64,000 nt of DNA from Alicycliphilus sp. UBA6560 (GTDB lineage Bacteria; Pseudomonadota; Gammaproteobacteria; Burkholderiales; Burkholderiaceae_C), in the NCBI GenBank assembly GCA_002434305.1, contig DJJU01000011.1, forward strand, positions 387,239 to 451,238. The letters run 5' to 3'. Positions 9,010 to 17,627 of this stretch are shown here, in pieces; position 1 is the first letter of the stretch; every line of letters begins with the position of its first letter. Position numbers and translations under genes: made by a program. The notes beneath the pieces were generated by a model. The model saw only the letters and a program-made list of their open reading frames with translations. It had not been told where the DNA came from and did not search any database.

Positions 9010-9896
9010 TGACGGGGTCTCCCATCGCCGATGCCGTATTCATCGGCATCGTCGGACTGCTCGTGGGCAGCTTTCTGAACGTGGTCATCCATCGGCTGCC
9101 ATTGATGATGGAGCAACAGTGGGCTGCCGAGTGCGTGCAATACGCCCAGGACCGCGGCCTTTTGCCTGCAGACAGCCAGGCTGCCGAGGAAAAGGCAGAA
9201 CGCTTCAATCTTTGGACACCCCGCTCACGCTGCCCATCTTGCGGACACGCCATCCGCTGGTTTGAAAACGTGCCAGTGTTCAGTTGGCTGGCCCTGCGTG
9301 GGCGTTGCTCTTCTTGCAAGGCCCCCATCAGCGCGCGCTATCCCCTGGTGGAGTTGGCAACGGGTGCGCTGTTCTATGCCTGCGGCACCAAATGGGGCTG
9401 GACGGCAACGACGGTGGCCTGGTGTGCGTTTTGTGCGGCATTGGTAGCGCTAACCTTCATTGACTGGGACACCACCCTGCTGCCCGACGATATCACCCTG
9501 CCCCTGCTGTGGGGAGGGTTGCTGGCATCGGCCGCGGGGCTGACCGCTGTGCCGCTGACGGAGGCCGTGGCGGGCGCAGCGGCCGGCTACTTGTCGCTGT
9601 GGACCGTCTACTGGAGTTTCAAGCTGGCCACGGGCAAGGAAGGCATGGGTTATGGCGACTTCAAGCTCTTTGCCGCCCTGGGCGCGTGGTTTGGCTGGCA
9701 GGCGTTGGTGCCCATCATCTTGCTCGCATCCGTCATCGGAGCCCTTGTCGGCATCGCAATGAAATTCGCCAGCAGCCTGCGCGATGGCAAGTACGTGCCG
9801 TTTGGCCCCTTTCTGGCCGGCGGCGGCTTCGCTGCACTGCTGTGGGGGCCGGGCCGCATCATGCAGGCGGTGTTCTCCGCCCTGGGCCTGGCATGA
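9009..9896 (+). CDS. pilD: Prepilin peptidase / N-methyltransferase PilD
   Basis: Inner-membrane aspartyl protease that cleaves type IV prepilins and methylates the new N-terminus. The 295-residue product has the N-terminal cytoplasmic zinc site (CPSCGHA and CSSCKAP) and the two catalytic aspartate regions, FIDWDTTLLPDDI and GMGYGDFKLFAALG. Several membrane helices are evident. The start overlaps the pilC stop (TGATG), and the stop overlaps the coaE start (ATGA). Confidence 0.96.
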   Translation: MTGSPIADAVFIGIVGLLVGSFLNVVIHRLPLMMEQQWAAECVQYAQDRGLLPADSQAAEEKAERFNLWTPRSRCPSCGHAIRWFENVPVFSWLALRGRCSSCKAPISARYPLVELATGALFYACGTKWGWTATTVAWCAFCAALVALTFIDWDTTLLPDDITLPLLWGGLLASAAGLTAVPLTEAVAGAAAGYLSLWTVYWSFKLATGKEGMGYGDFKLFAALGAWFGWQALVPIILLASVIGALVGIAMKFASSLRDGKYVPFGPFLAGGGFAALLWGPGRIMQAVFSALGLA

Positions 9897-10513
9897 CACA
9901 TGCACGCCACCGCCCCCTGCGGCTGGGCGTGACGGGCGGCATCGGCAGCGGCAAGAGTACCTTCGCCGCCATGCTGCAGGCCTGCGGTGCAGCGCTAGTG
10001 GACGCGGACCAGCTGGCACGCTCCGTGACCGAGAGCGGCGGCAGCGCCATTGACGCCATACGAACGCAGTTCGGCAAAGATTTCATTGACGCCCATGGCG
10101 CCATGGATCGCGCACGGATGCGAGCACTCGCCTTCTCCCAGCCGCATGCCCGCGAGCAGCTGCAGGCCATCATCCACCCGCTGGTGGGCCAGGCCATCGC
10201 GCAGGCACAGCAGCATGCCCAGGATGCCGGCCACCGCGTAGTGGTACTGGACATTCCCCTGCTCACCGAATCAGCCCGCTGGCCGCGCCAGCTCGATGCC
10301 GTGCTGGTGGTGGATTGCAGCGAACACACGCAGATCGAGCGCGTGCGCTCGCGCAGCGGCCTGGACGAGCAGGCGGTGCGTGCCATCATGGCCACGCAGA
10401 GCAGCCGCGCCACAAGGCGCGCGGCGGCCGACTGGGTGGTTTTCAACGAGGGGCTTGGACTGCCAGAGCTACAGGCCGTAGCCCGTCAGATCGGTGCAAG
10501 CTTGGGACTATGA
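9893..10513 (+). CDS. coaE: Dephospho-CoA kinase
   Basis: Last step of coenzyme A synthesis: phosphorylation of the ribose 3' hydroxyl of dephospho-CoA. The 206-residue product begins MTHARHRPLRLGVTGG, with the P-loop GGIGSGKST at about residues 15-23 and the DADQLAR segment at the substrate site. The start is fixed by the 4-bp overlap with the pilD stop. The pilD-coaE-zapD-yacG order is usual in proteobacteria. Confidence 0.96.
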   Translation: MTHARHRPLRLGVTGGIGSGKSTFAAMLQACGAALVDADQLARSVTESGGSAIDAIRTQFGKDFIDAHGAMDRARMRALAFSQPHAREQLQAIIHPLVGQAIAQAQQHAQDAGHRVVVLDIPLLTESARWPRQLDAVLVVDCSEHTQIERVRSRSGLDEQAVRAIMATQSSRATRRAAADWVVFNEGLGLPELQAVARQIGASLGL

Positions 10514-10564
10514 TGCACAGGGCGCCGGCGATGCGGCCGCGTGCCTGCCCGGAAAGTCCGCAGC

Positions 10565-11320
10565 GTGATCCTCTACGAATACCCCTTCAACGAACGCCTG
10601 AGAACCTACCTGCGTCTGGAGCAGCTGTTTCGCCGACTGGGCGAGCTGGCCAGCCGCAGCCATCCGCTGGACCATCACTACGCACTGGTCACCATCTTTG
10701 AGGTGATGGACGTGGCTGCACGCGCCGACCTCAAGGCCGACGTGCTCAAGGATCTGGAAAAGCACAAGCACCAGCTGGAGGGATTTCGCGGCAATCCCTC
10801 GATTTCCGAGGCTGCGTTGAACGGCGTGATCAGCCAGCTGGATCAGTGCTTTTCCGCGCTGAATTCGCAAAGCGGCAAAGCCGGCCAGACGCTGACCGAA
10901 AACGAGTGGCTGATGAGCATCCGCAGCCGCGTGGGCATTCCGGGTGGCACCTGCGGGTTTGATCTGCCAGCCTATTACGCCTGGCAGCATCTGCCAGCAC
11001 CACAGCGCCAGCATGACCTGGACCGCTGGACCGCCAACCTGGCCCCGCTGGCCGAGGCCATACTCCTACTGCTTCGGCTGCTGCGGGATACGGGTACGCC
11101 CCAGAAGGTGGCCGCCGAACGCGGACAATTCCAGCAGAACCTGCCGCAAGGGCGCACCTTCCAGCTGCTGCGACTGGCGATTGACCCGGCCCTGCAGCTG
11201 ATCCCGGAGATCAGCGGCAACCGGCTGATCGTCTCCGTGCGACTGATGCGTCAGGAAGAAAGCGGCCGACTAGTGCCCACTAGCGAAGACGCAGCCTTTG
11301 AACTCACGCTGTGTGCCTGA
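10565..11320 (+). CDS. zapD: Cell division protein ZapD
   Basis: FtsZ-associated protein that bundles protofilaments at mid-cell. The product matches the family from VILYEYPFNERLRTYLRLEQ onward. I choose GTG at 10565 (251 residues) because GGAAAG lies about 9 bases upstream and the family normally starts at this motif; a second GTG at 10541 would add eight residues. It begins 51 bp after coaE and precedes yacG. Confidence 0.92.
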   Translation: MILYEYPFNERLRTYLRLEQLFRRLGELASRSHPLDHHYALVTIFEVMDVAARADLKADVLKDLEKHKHQLEGFRGNPSISEAALNGVISQLDQCFSALNSQSGKAGQTLTENEWLMSIRSRVGIPGGTCGFDLPAYYAWQHLPAPQRQHDLDRWTANLAPLAEAILLLLRLLRDTGTPQKVAAERGQFQQNLPQGRTFQLLRLAIDPALQLIPEISGNRLIVSVRLMRQEESGRLVPTSEDAAFELTLCA

Positions 11321-11331
11321 ATCGACCCACC

Positions 11332-11547
11332 ATGGCGCAGATACCCTCTTCCACCGACACATCGTCAGCCAAGCAGGTCCCCTGCCCAACATGCGGCGGC
11401 CCCAGCCTGTACAGCTCGGCGAATCCTTTCCGGCCCTTCTGCAGCGAGCGCTGCAAGAAAATCGATCTGGGAGCGTGGGCCAACGAAGAATTCCGCATGC
11501 CTGGCCATGAACCGGCCGACCCTGGCGCTGGCGATCAGGCTTCGTAG
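11332..11547 (+). CDS. yacG: DNA gyrase inhibitor YacG (zinc protein)
   Basis: Small zinc protein that, in E. coli, binds GyrB and inhibits gyrase. The 71-residue product has the four-cysteine site: CPTC near residue 18 and FCSERCKKIDLGAW near residues 34-48. The ATG is 11 bp after the zapD stop. Its last 13 bp overlap the 3' end of the convergent DUF1330 gene. Confidence 0.93.
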   Translation: MAQIPSSTDTSSAKQVPCPTCGGPSLYSSANPFRPFCSERCKKIDLGAWANEEFRMPGHEPADPGAGDQAS

Positions 11548-11822
11548 ATCGTCAGCACCACGTCGGCCGCCTCGCTGCGCAATGCAGTGAGCGCTTGGTA
11601 GCCCGGCGAGGCAAACCAGCCTTGTGCTGCCTGCACGTCGGGGAAGGCGATCGCAACGATATCCTCGTGGGACTCGGCGCCGCATAACGCCATTACGGCC
11701 TTGCCACGCAGCAGCAACTCCCCACCCCAGGAGAGCAGCGTGGCCGGAACGCGGCTGCGGTACTCGGCCCACAGCTGCGCATTTTTGACACTGATGCGCC
11801 CAACGGCATAGGCAACAGGCAT
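11535..11822 (-). CDS. DUF1330 family protein
   Basis: A 95-residue protein with the dimeric ferredoxin-like fold expected of DUF1330 (pattern Y-VGRI-VK, WAEYRSRVPATL, IVAIAFPD-QAA--WF-SPGYQAL). No catalytic function is established for this family. It lies 12 bp downstream of livF and probably rides on the transporter transcript. It overlaps the end of yacG by 13 bp on the opposite strand. Confidence 0.85.
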   Translation of the reverse strand: MPVAYAVGRISVKNAQLWAEYRSRVPATLLSWGGELLLRGKAVMALCGAESHEDIVAIAFPDVQAAQGWFASPGYQALTALRSEAADVVLTIYEA

Positions 11823-11834
11823 GTCCGGAACCTC

Positions 11835-12533
11835 TCAAACGCCCAGATAACGCTGGATGATCTCCGGCTGGGCCTTGAGATCGGCTGCCGTACCCTCATG
11901 CGCAATATGGCCGTTGTTCAGTATGTAGACCCGCTTGGCCAGCGAAAGTGTGGCCGCGAGGTTCTGCTCGATCAGCACGATGGTCTGTCCCTGCTGGGCC
12001 AGCTCCCGGCAGATGCGCACCAAGTCCTTGACGATCACCGGCGCAAGCCCTTCGAAAGGCTCATCCAACAAGACAATTTTCGGGTCGCGCACCAGTGCCC
12101 GGGCGATGGCCAGCATCTGCTGCTCCCCGCCTGAAAGATCGGTACCGCGGCTGCGGCAGCGGTCCTTGAGTCGGGGGAACATCTCGTAAATGCGGGCTAG
12201 AGGCCATTTGTTATCGGCCGTCAGCCCCGCCAGGATGATGTTCTCCTCCACGGTAAGGCTGCCGAAAACCCGGCGCTCTTCGTGCACGAGCTGCATACCG
12301 TGGCGTGCTATTACATGCGCCTTCTTGCCGGCCAGCTCCACGCCGTCCAGCTTGACGCTGCCGCTCCTGGGTTTGACCACGCCCATCAGGCTCTTGAAGG
12401 TGGTCGACTTTCCGGCTCCGTTGCGGCCCAGCAGGGCGACCACCTCGTTCTGCTCCACGTGCATGGCAACGTCGAACAGGATGTGGCTGTCGCCGTAGTA
12501 ACTGTTCAGGCCAGTGACTTCGAGCAAGCTCAT
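11835..12533 (-). CDS. livF: Branched-chain amino acid-type ABC transporter ATPase (LivF)
   Basis: Cytoplasmic nucleotide-binding subunit of a HAAT-family importer. The 232-residue product has Walker A GRNGAGKST, the signature LSGGEQQMLAIARAL and Walker B IVLLDEP. The short length and the GLNSYYGDSHIL start are those of LivF rather than LivG. It overlaps the upstream fused permease-ATPase gene by 4 bp (ATGA), so the two are translationally coupled. Confidence 0.94.
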   Translation of the reverse strand: MSLLEVTGLNSYYGDSHILFDVAMHVEQNEVVALLGRNGAGKSTTFKSLMGVVKPRSGSVKLDGVELAGKKAHVIARHGMQLVHEERRVFGSLTVEENIILAGLTADNKWPLARIYEMFPRLKDRCRSRGTDLSGGEQQMLAIARALVRDPKIVLLDEPFEGLAPVIVKDLVRICRELAQQGQTIVLIEQNLAATLSLAKRVYILNNGHIAHEGTAADLKAQPEIIQRYLGV

Positions 12534-14377
12534 GCCACCTCCTCATAAACACCCCCGAGGTAGGCCTCTTGGACCTTGGGGTTGGATTTGATTTCTTCGG
12601 GTGTGCCTTCTACGAGCAAGCTCCCCTCTTGCAGCACGGTGACCTTGCCGACCAGTTCGAACAGCGAGTCCATGTCGTGGTCGATGATGACCAGGGTGCG
12701 CCCGCGTGCGATGGACTTGAGCAGAGCCACGGTTTCCACGCGCTCCTGCGGGCTCATGCCGGCCAGGGGTTCGTCCAGCAGCAGCAGGCTGGGCGAGGTT
12801 GCCAGTGCCAAGCCGATCTCCAGCCGGCGCTTCTCGCCATAGGCCAGCTCGGACACCGGAGCATCCAGGCGGGCGGTCAGGTTCACCAGCGTGGCCGTCT
12901 GCTCCACCAGGCGGTTCAGCTTGGGCACCTTGTTCAGGCTGCGGAACAGGTCGAGCTTGAACTTGCCGCGCAGCTCGCCCAGGGCGGCAATGGACAGGTT
13001 CTGTCGCACCGTCAGCCGCTCGAAAAGCTGATTGATCTGGTAGCTCTTGGTCAAACCCATCTGGCAGGCATCCGTGACGTTCATCTCCGTGATGTCCTTG
13101 CCGTCGAAGACGATGCGTCCCGCCGTGGGTTCGACCTCGCAGGTCAGCATCTTGAAGAAGGTGCTCTTGCCGGCGCCATTGGGGCCGATGATGCCGCGGA
13201 TCTCGCCATGATCGACGGTGAAGTCGATGTTGCTGTTGGCCAGCAGACCACCGTAGCGCTTGGTCAGGCCGGTAGCCTTGAGGATGGGACCGGTCTTGCC
13301 GGCCGTGGTCTTGATGGTCACTGTCGCATCGCCCCCGGCGTCCATGCGCCCAGCCGGTGCAGCCACGGGTGCGGGTGCCGGCACCGCAGGCGAAGCAACT
13401 TGCCGCCGATTGCGCAGCATGTGGTAGAGGTCGGAAATGGCACCCGCCAGGCCGCGGCGCAGGAAGCACACCAGCAGCACGAACACGATACCCAGGATCA
13501 GCCGCCACGTCGCTCCCAGGTTGAGCACCGTCTGGAAGAAGTCACTCAGGTACAGCCAGACGATGGCACCCAGCAACGGCCCGAACAGCGTGCCCGCGCC
13601 GCCGATGGCGGTCTGCATGACGATCTCACCCGAGGTCGCGAACATGAATGCGTCTGGCGGCATAAACCCCTGCATCATGCCCAGCAGACCGCCGCCAAAG
13701 CCGGCGTACATCGCCGCGATGACGAACACGACCAGCTTGTAGCCATGGACGTTGTGCCCCAGCGCCTGGGCGCGCAGCGGGTTCTCGCGGATGGCACGCA
13801 TGACCAGGCCAAAAGGCGAGCGCACGATGCGTAGTGCAATCACCAGCCCTACGAAGTACCAGAACGCGAAGAAGGCGTACATCTCCAGGTTGCTCTTGAA
13901 CTCCAGGGTGGTGAAACCCAGGCTCAGGTTGGGCGACGGCACGCCCGGCAGGCCGTTCTCGCCGCCGGTGTACTGCGACAGAGGGTTGAATTCCACGAAG
14001 AAGAACACTTCGGCGATCGCAACGGTGATCATCGCGAAATAGATGCCGGTACGCCGTAGCGCTATCAGCCCGATGACGTAGCCGATCACCCCAGCGAAGA
14101 CGGTGCCGAGCAACAGCGCCCCGACGGTGTTGGTGAACGACGTCTGCGTAAGCAGATAGGCCGCGAACATGCCACCCGAGCCGAAGAAGGCCGACTGGCC
14201 GAACGACAGCAGGCCGGTGTAGCCGAACAGCAGGTCGAAACCAATGCCAACCAGCCCCCAGATCAGGATGCGATTGATGGTGGCCGGAGAAAAACCCAGG
14301 TGCGGCAGCACGAAGGGGGCCGCTATCAGCGCGAGGATGGTCAATCCCTCGACGAGGAAGGGACGCTGTCTTGTCAT
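12530..14377 (-). CDS. Fused ABC permease-ATPase (LivM-LivG)
   Basis: One continuous 615-residue product. Residues ~1-330 form a LivM-type permease with about ten membrane segments (FGYTGLLSFGQSAFFGSGGM is the family core). A 30-residue Ala/Pro/Val linker follows, then from about residue 360 a LivG-type ATPase with Walker A GPNGAGKST, signature LAYGEKRRLEIG and Walker B LLLLDEP. The start at 14377 (MTRQRPFLVEG) is preferred over an ATG 30 bp upstream. In E. coli these are separate genes; the fusion is seen directly here, with no stop or frameshift at the junction. Confidence 0.93.
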   Translation of the reverse strand: MTRQRPFLVEGLTILALIAAPFVLPHLGFSPATINRILIWGLVGIGFDLLFGYTGLLSFGQSAFFGSGGMFAAYLLTQTSFTNTVGALLLGTVFAGVIGYVIGLIALRRTGIYFAMITVAIAEVFFFVEFNPLSQYTGGENGLPGVPSPNLSLGFTTLEFKSNLEMYAFFAFWYFVGLVIALRIVRSPFGLVMRAIRENPLRAQALGHNVHGYKLVVFVIAAMYAGFGGGLLGMMQGFMPPDAFMFATSGEIVMQTAIGGAGTLFGPLLGAIVWLYLSDFFQTVLNLGATWRLILGIVFVLLVCFLRRGLAGAISDLYHMLRNRRQVASPAVPAPAPVAAPAGRMDAGGDATVTIKTTAGKTGPILKATGLTKRYGGLLANSNIDFTVDHGEIRGIIGPNGAGKSTFFKMLTCEVEPTAGRIVFDGKDITEMNVTDACQMGLTKSYQINQLFERLTVRQNLSIAALGELRGKFKLDLFRSLNKVPKLNRLVEQTATLVNLTARLDAPVSELAYGEKRRLEIGLALATSPSLLLLDEPLAGMSPQERVETVALLKSIARGRTLVIIDHDMDSLFELVGKVTVLQEGSLLVEGTPEEIKSNPKVQEAYLGGVYEEVA

Positions 14378-14390
14378 TGTGTGATTCCCT

Positions 14391-15266
14391 TCATTCACGA
14401 CCAACACTGCCCAGCAGCCCGCGCGGGCGCAGCACCAGCACCAGCGTCATGGCGACGAACAGCATGACGTAGGAGTAAGCGGGGTTGACCATCGAGGTCA
14501 GGCTGATGATCTCGCCAGCAATCAGCCCACCCAGGATGGCCCCAGGGAACGAGCCCACGCCGCCAATCACCACTACGACAAAGGTTTGCACCAGGATAGC
14601 GTCGCCGACGTCTGGCGCCACCGAGACCACCGGCGCATTGACGATGCCGGCAAAGCCCGCCGCCATGGCGCCGATGCCGAACACCAGCATGAAGATGCGG
14701 TAGACGTTGATACCGAGCGAGTCGACCATCACGGAGTCCTCGATGCCGGCGCGCACGATCATCCCGATGCGGGTGCGGTACAGCACCCAGTACAGGAGAA
14801 AAAGCGCCACCGCGATGATCGCCAGTAGGCCGATCCGGTAGGTCGGATAGACCATGAAGCCCAGTTGCGTGATGCCCGTGAGCGGCGCCGGCGGCGGTAC
14901 GGTCTTGGACAGGCTGCCGAAGAAGAACCGCACGGCCTCGACGAAGACGATGCCAAGGCCAAAGGTCACCAGGAGCTGGTCCTCCGGCGGTCGGGAGTAG
15001 AAGTGGCGAATGATCAACTGCTCCGTGATCAGGCCCACCACCATCACGAACAAGGCCCCGGCAACGACCGCGACGATGAACGAGCTGGTGTAGGTATAGG
15101 CCAGCCAGCCGGCGTAGCCACCCAGCATGAACATGGCGCCGTGCGCCAGATTGAGCACGCCCAGCGTGCCATAGATGATCGTCAGGCCGGAGGAGATCAG
15201 CGCCAGCAAAGCGCCGAGCACCAGCCCGTTGAAACACTGTGAGATGAAGTTGGCCCAGTTGATCAC
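14391..15266 (-). CDS. livH: Branched-chain amino acid-type ABC permease (LivH)
   Basis: Inner-membrane permease of the same importer. The 291-residue product has about eight hydrophobic segments and the family core LNLAHGAMFMLGGYAGWL, with VVVIGGVGSFPGAILGG in the loop that contacts the ATPase. It lies 13 bp upstream of the fused gene. Two hairpins separate it from the binding-protein gene. Confidence 0.95.
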   Translation of the reverse strand: MINWANFISQCFNGLVLGALLALISSGLTIIYGTLGVLNLAHGAMFMLGGYAGWLAYTYTSSFIVAVVAGALFVMVVGLITEQLIIRHFYSRPPEDQLLVTFGLGIVFVEAVRFFFGSLSKTVPPPAPLTGITQLGFMVYPTYRIGLLAIIAVALFLLYWVLYRTRIGMIVRAGIEDSVMVDSLGINVYRIFMLVFGIGAMAAGFAGIVNAPVVSVAPDVGDAILVQTFVVVVIGGVGSFPGAILGGLIAGEIISLTSMVNPAYSYVMLFVAMTLVLVLRPRGLLGSVGRE

Positions 15267-15311
15267 GCTGACCTGCCTTGATCGAGAATGATGAAGAATG
15301 GTTTTCGGGCG

Positions 15312-15350
15312 GCAGATACCCGCCCCACCGCTGGCGGCGCGGGTATCTGC
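15312..15350 (-). other. 12-bp perfect hairpin between binding-protein gene and permease gene
   Basis: GCAGATACCCGC (15312-15323) pairs perfectly with GCGGGTATCTGC (15339-15350) around a 15-nt loop. There is no T-run on the leftward strand, so it is more likely a stabiliser of the upstream binding-protein mRNA or a processing site than a terminator. Confidence 0.6.
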
Positions 15351-15373
15351 AGAGAACGAAAACGGCAGAAGCG

Positions 15374-15410
15374 GGGGCTCAGGCGCCCAGCAGAAGCCGG
15401 CGCCTGCCCC
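15374..15410 (-). other. Second hairpin after the binding-protein gene
   Basis: GGCTCAGGCGCC pairs with GGCGCCTGCCCC with one mismatch region, directly after the binding-protein stop codon. Together with the 15312-15350 stem it makes a double stem-loop in the 150-bp gap. Confidence 0.5.
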
Positions 15411-15416
15411 GACCGG

Positions 15417-16769
15417 TCAGGTGTAGTCGCCGAGCTTGCAACCGAAGGCGTCGGGTGCCTGGATCACCTTGTCGCCGGGCACCACTTCCACCACATCCCA
15501 GAAGTCCTCTGGGTTCTTCATGTCCTTCTTGGCCTTGCCGCGCACGATGATGACGGGGCGCACGTACTGGTGGTCCTGCGGGCGGTAGTGGAAGTCACCG
15601 AGCAGGTGGGGCACGGGCTCGCCCTTCTCCCACTGCTTGATCACGTCGGGCGGGTAGAAACTGCCGGCCTCCGTCACCATGCGGGCCCAGTGGGCGAAGC
15701 TCATGTAGCCGTTCTCAGCTCCCCACTCGGGGCGGTAGCCGTACTTCTTCTGGAAGGACTCGACGAACTGCTTGGCCAGCGGGTACTGGTCCTCCAGCGT
15801 CCACCAGAAGTCGGTGGCAGCGAACACCCCCTCGCTGATATCCACCCCCGCCTCGCGGGCGAAGAACGGGATCTGGTAGGGCAGCACCAGCGTCATCTTC
15901 GGCAGCAGGCCGAACTGCTTGGCCTGCTGGCTCGACAGCACGGCGTCGCGGCCCCAGTTCACGTTGATCAGGAAGTCGGCGCCGGCATTGGCGATGTTGG
16001 TCAGGTACTGGCTGAAGTCCTGCGTGCCCAGCGGGGAGACCTGGTTGGTGACCATGGTCCAGCCAGCCTGCTTGACCAGGAAGTCACGCACCGACTCGGT
16101 GGTGGTGTGGCCATAGGTGTAGTCCGGCGTCATGAAGGCCGCCTTGCGGTTCTTGCCGAACTGCTTGACCAAAATGGGGCCGATGGCATTGGCGCACATC
16201 TCCCCATAAACGCCCTGGCGAAAACCATAGCGCACGCAATCCTTGCCGGTGGTGTCATTTGACCCGGAGATTCCGGCCATATAGAGAATCTTCTCGCGCT
16301 GAGCGAATTTATTCAGAGCCACCGCCACTGCGGACGATGTCGAGCCGATCATCGCAACAATCTTGTTTTGATTGATGAATGTCTGCTCGACCTGCAAGGC
16401 CTGATTCGGCTTTGCTGCGGAGTCGGCCGATAGAAAACCGACCTTCTTTCCCAATACCCCATTATTGATTTTGGGCGCCAATTTCTTCATCAGCTCGTGA
16501 TTCGAATTGATGTGCTCGATGGCCAGTTCCATACCCTTGCGCTCGTCCTCGCCCTGCACGGCATAGGCACCCGTCAGAGGCACCGCGGCGCCGATGTAGA
16601 CCGTGCTGCCCTGCGAGCCCGCGGGCCAGGTCCCCATGGCAGGCTTGTCAGCAGCAAAGGCCCAGCGCACCCCTGCCACCCCGGTCAGCGCCAGGCCTGC
16701 GCCCGCCTGCAGCGCGCTGCGGCGGGAAATGTAGGGGGCAGAACCTTCCGTGAATTGCGTCTTTGACAT
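15417..16769 (-). CDS. ABC transporter periplasmic binding protein (branched-chain amino acid/amide type)
   Basis: Periplasmic ligand-binding subunit of the HAAT importer encoded downstream. The 450-residue product starts with a Tat-like signal: SRRSALQAGAGLALTG ending near AFAA (about residue 39). The mature part begins like a type I periplasmic binding protein (VYIGAAVPLTGAYAVQGEDE, then MIGSTSSAVAVALN). The ligand cannot be read from sequence; relatives bind branched-chain amino acids, short amides or urea. The promoter should lie in the long non-coding region upstream. Confidence 0.9.
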   Translation of the reverse strand: MSKTQFTEGSAPYISRRSALQAGAGLALTGVAGVRWAFAADKPAMGTWPAGSQGSTVYIGAAVPLTGAYAVQGEDERKGMELAIEHINSNHELMKKLAPKINNGVLGKKVGFLSADSAAKPNQALQVEQTFINQNKIVAMIGSTSSAVAVALNKFAQREKILYMAGISGSNDTTGKDCVRYGFRQGVYGEMCANAIGPILVKQFGKNRKAAFMTPDYTYGHTTTESVRDFLVKQAGWTMVTNQVSPLGTQDFSQYLTNIANAGADFLINVNWGRDAVLSSQQAKQFGLLPKMTLVLPYQIPFFAREAGVDISEGVFAATDFWWTLEDQYPLAKQFVESFQKKYGYRPEWGAENGYMSFAHWARMVTEAGSFYPPDVIKQWEKGEPVPHLLGDFHYRPQDHQYVRPVIIVRGKAKKDMKNPEDFWDVVEVVPGDKVIQAPDAFGCKLGDYT

Positions 16770-17192
16770 GTGTCTCCTTCTTTCGGCTTATGGTGCCGAC
16801 CGGGCCAAGCGGAACCCGTTGGTTTGAGAAACGGTGAGGCGACTTTGGGGGCAAGCCCGCTGACATCAGGAATTAAACTGACACCTGTCCAAGTGCATCA
16901 CTGCTCACGAGAACTAACGCCACCGACGATTCATGGCGCGAAATCAATTTAACGTGACCCACATCAACTCCCAAGACGAGAAAACCCTGAACAAATTAGC
17001 GTCAGGGAAAGTCGTTTTGTCAGACAGACGTAAGAAGATCGTGGAAACCCGTCCTGAACAGTAAACAGTCAGGCATATGTAAGTTTTTATCGGGCAAAAG
17101 ACGATGAAATCGCCCCTTAAAGGCTTGCCGGCAATTCCGGCACACTTCAGGCGCCGCCTGCGCGATGAGGCGACGCACCGGCGCGGCGGTCC
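16770..17192. other. 423-bp non-coding region upstream of the ABC transporter operon
   Basis: No reading frame looks real here, and the base composition is visibly less GC-rich than the surrounding genes. It must hold the promoter of the leftward transporter operon. The most notable feature is a partial palindrome at 17053-17073, CCTGA-ACAGTAAACAG-TCAGG, with perfect 5-bp ends and a repeated ACAG inside. This is a candidate regulator site. No clear sigma54 site was found. Confidence 0.5.
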
Positions 17193-17627
17193 CTAGCCGC
17201 GCTCGAAGGTGGTCCCGCGCTCCTGCGCCAGCAGATCGAGCACGGGGTAAGAGCCCGGTAGCACGGGCGCAACGGTCAGGGGAAAAGTCTGCCAGCTGAC
17301 CGCCTGGCCTTCACGCATTTCGAACTCGCCCTGCCAGCTGCGAACCTTGCACCAGTGCAGCCGCACCAGGGCATGCGGGTAGTCATGCTCAGATACCTGC
17401 CACCGCTCGATCTGCTGCACGTCCACGCCAAGCTCCTCCTGCAGCTCGCGGCGCAGCGCCTGCTCGACGGTTTCACCCGGCTCGACCTTGCCGCCCGGGA
17501 ACTCCCAGTAGCCGGCATAGGGCTTGCCCGCCGGCCGCGAGCCCAGCAGGAAGGCGTCGTCGCCGCGCAGCAGGATGCCAACGGCCACCTCGACGCGCTC
17601 GCGGGAGGGCACCTCGGCCACCGTCAC
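17193..17627 (-). CDS. mutT: Nudix hydrolase, MutT type (8-oxo-dGTP diphosphatase)
   Basis: Sanitises the nucleotide pool by hydrolysing 8-oxo-dGTP. The 144-residue product has a full Nudix box, GGKVEPGETVEQALRREL then EEL-V (about residues 35-57), and the MutT-style GYWEFPGGK. I choose GTG at 17627 because it overlaps the stop of the upstream ATPase gene in a GTGA arrangement; a longer frame exists but would be embedded in that gene. The substrate is inferred from length and motif spacing. Confidence 0.88.
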   Translation of the reverse strand: MTVAEVPSRERVEVAVGILLRGDDAFLLGSRPAGKPYAGYWEFPGGKVEPGETVEQALRRELQEELGVDVQQIERWQVSEHDYPHALVRLHWCKVRSWQGEFEMREGQAVSWQTFPLTVAPVLPGSYPVLDLLAQERGTTFERG

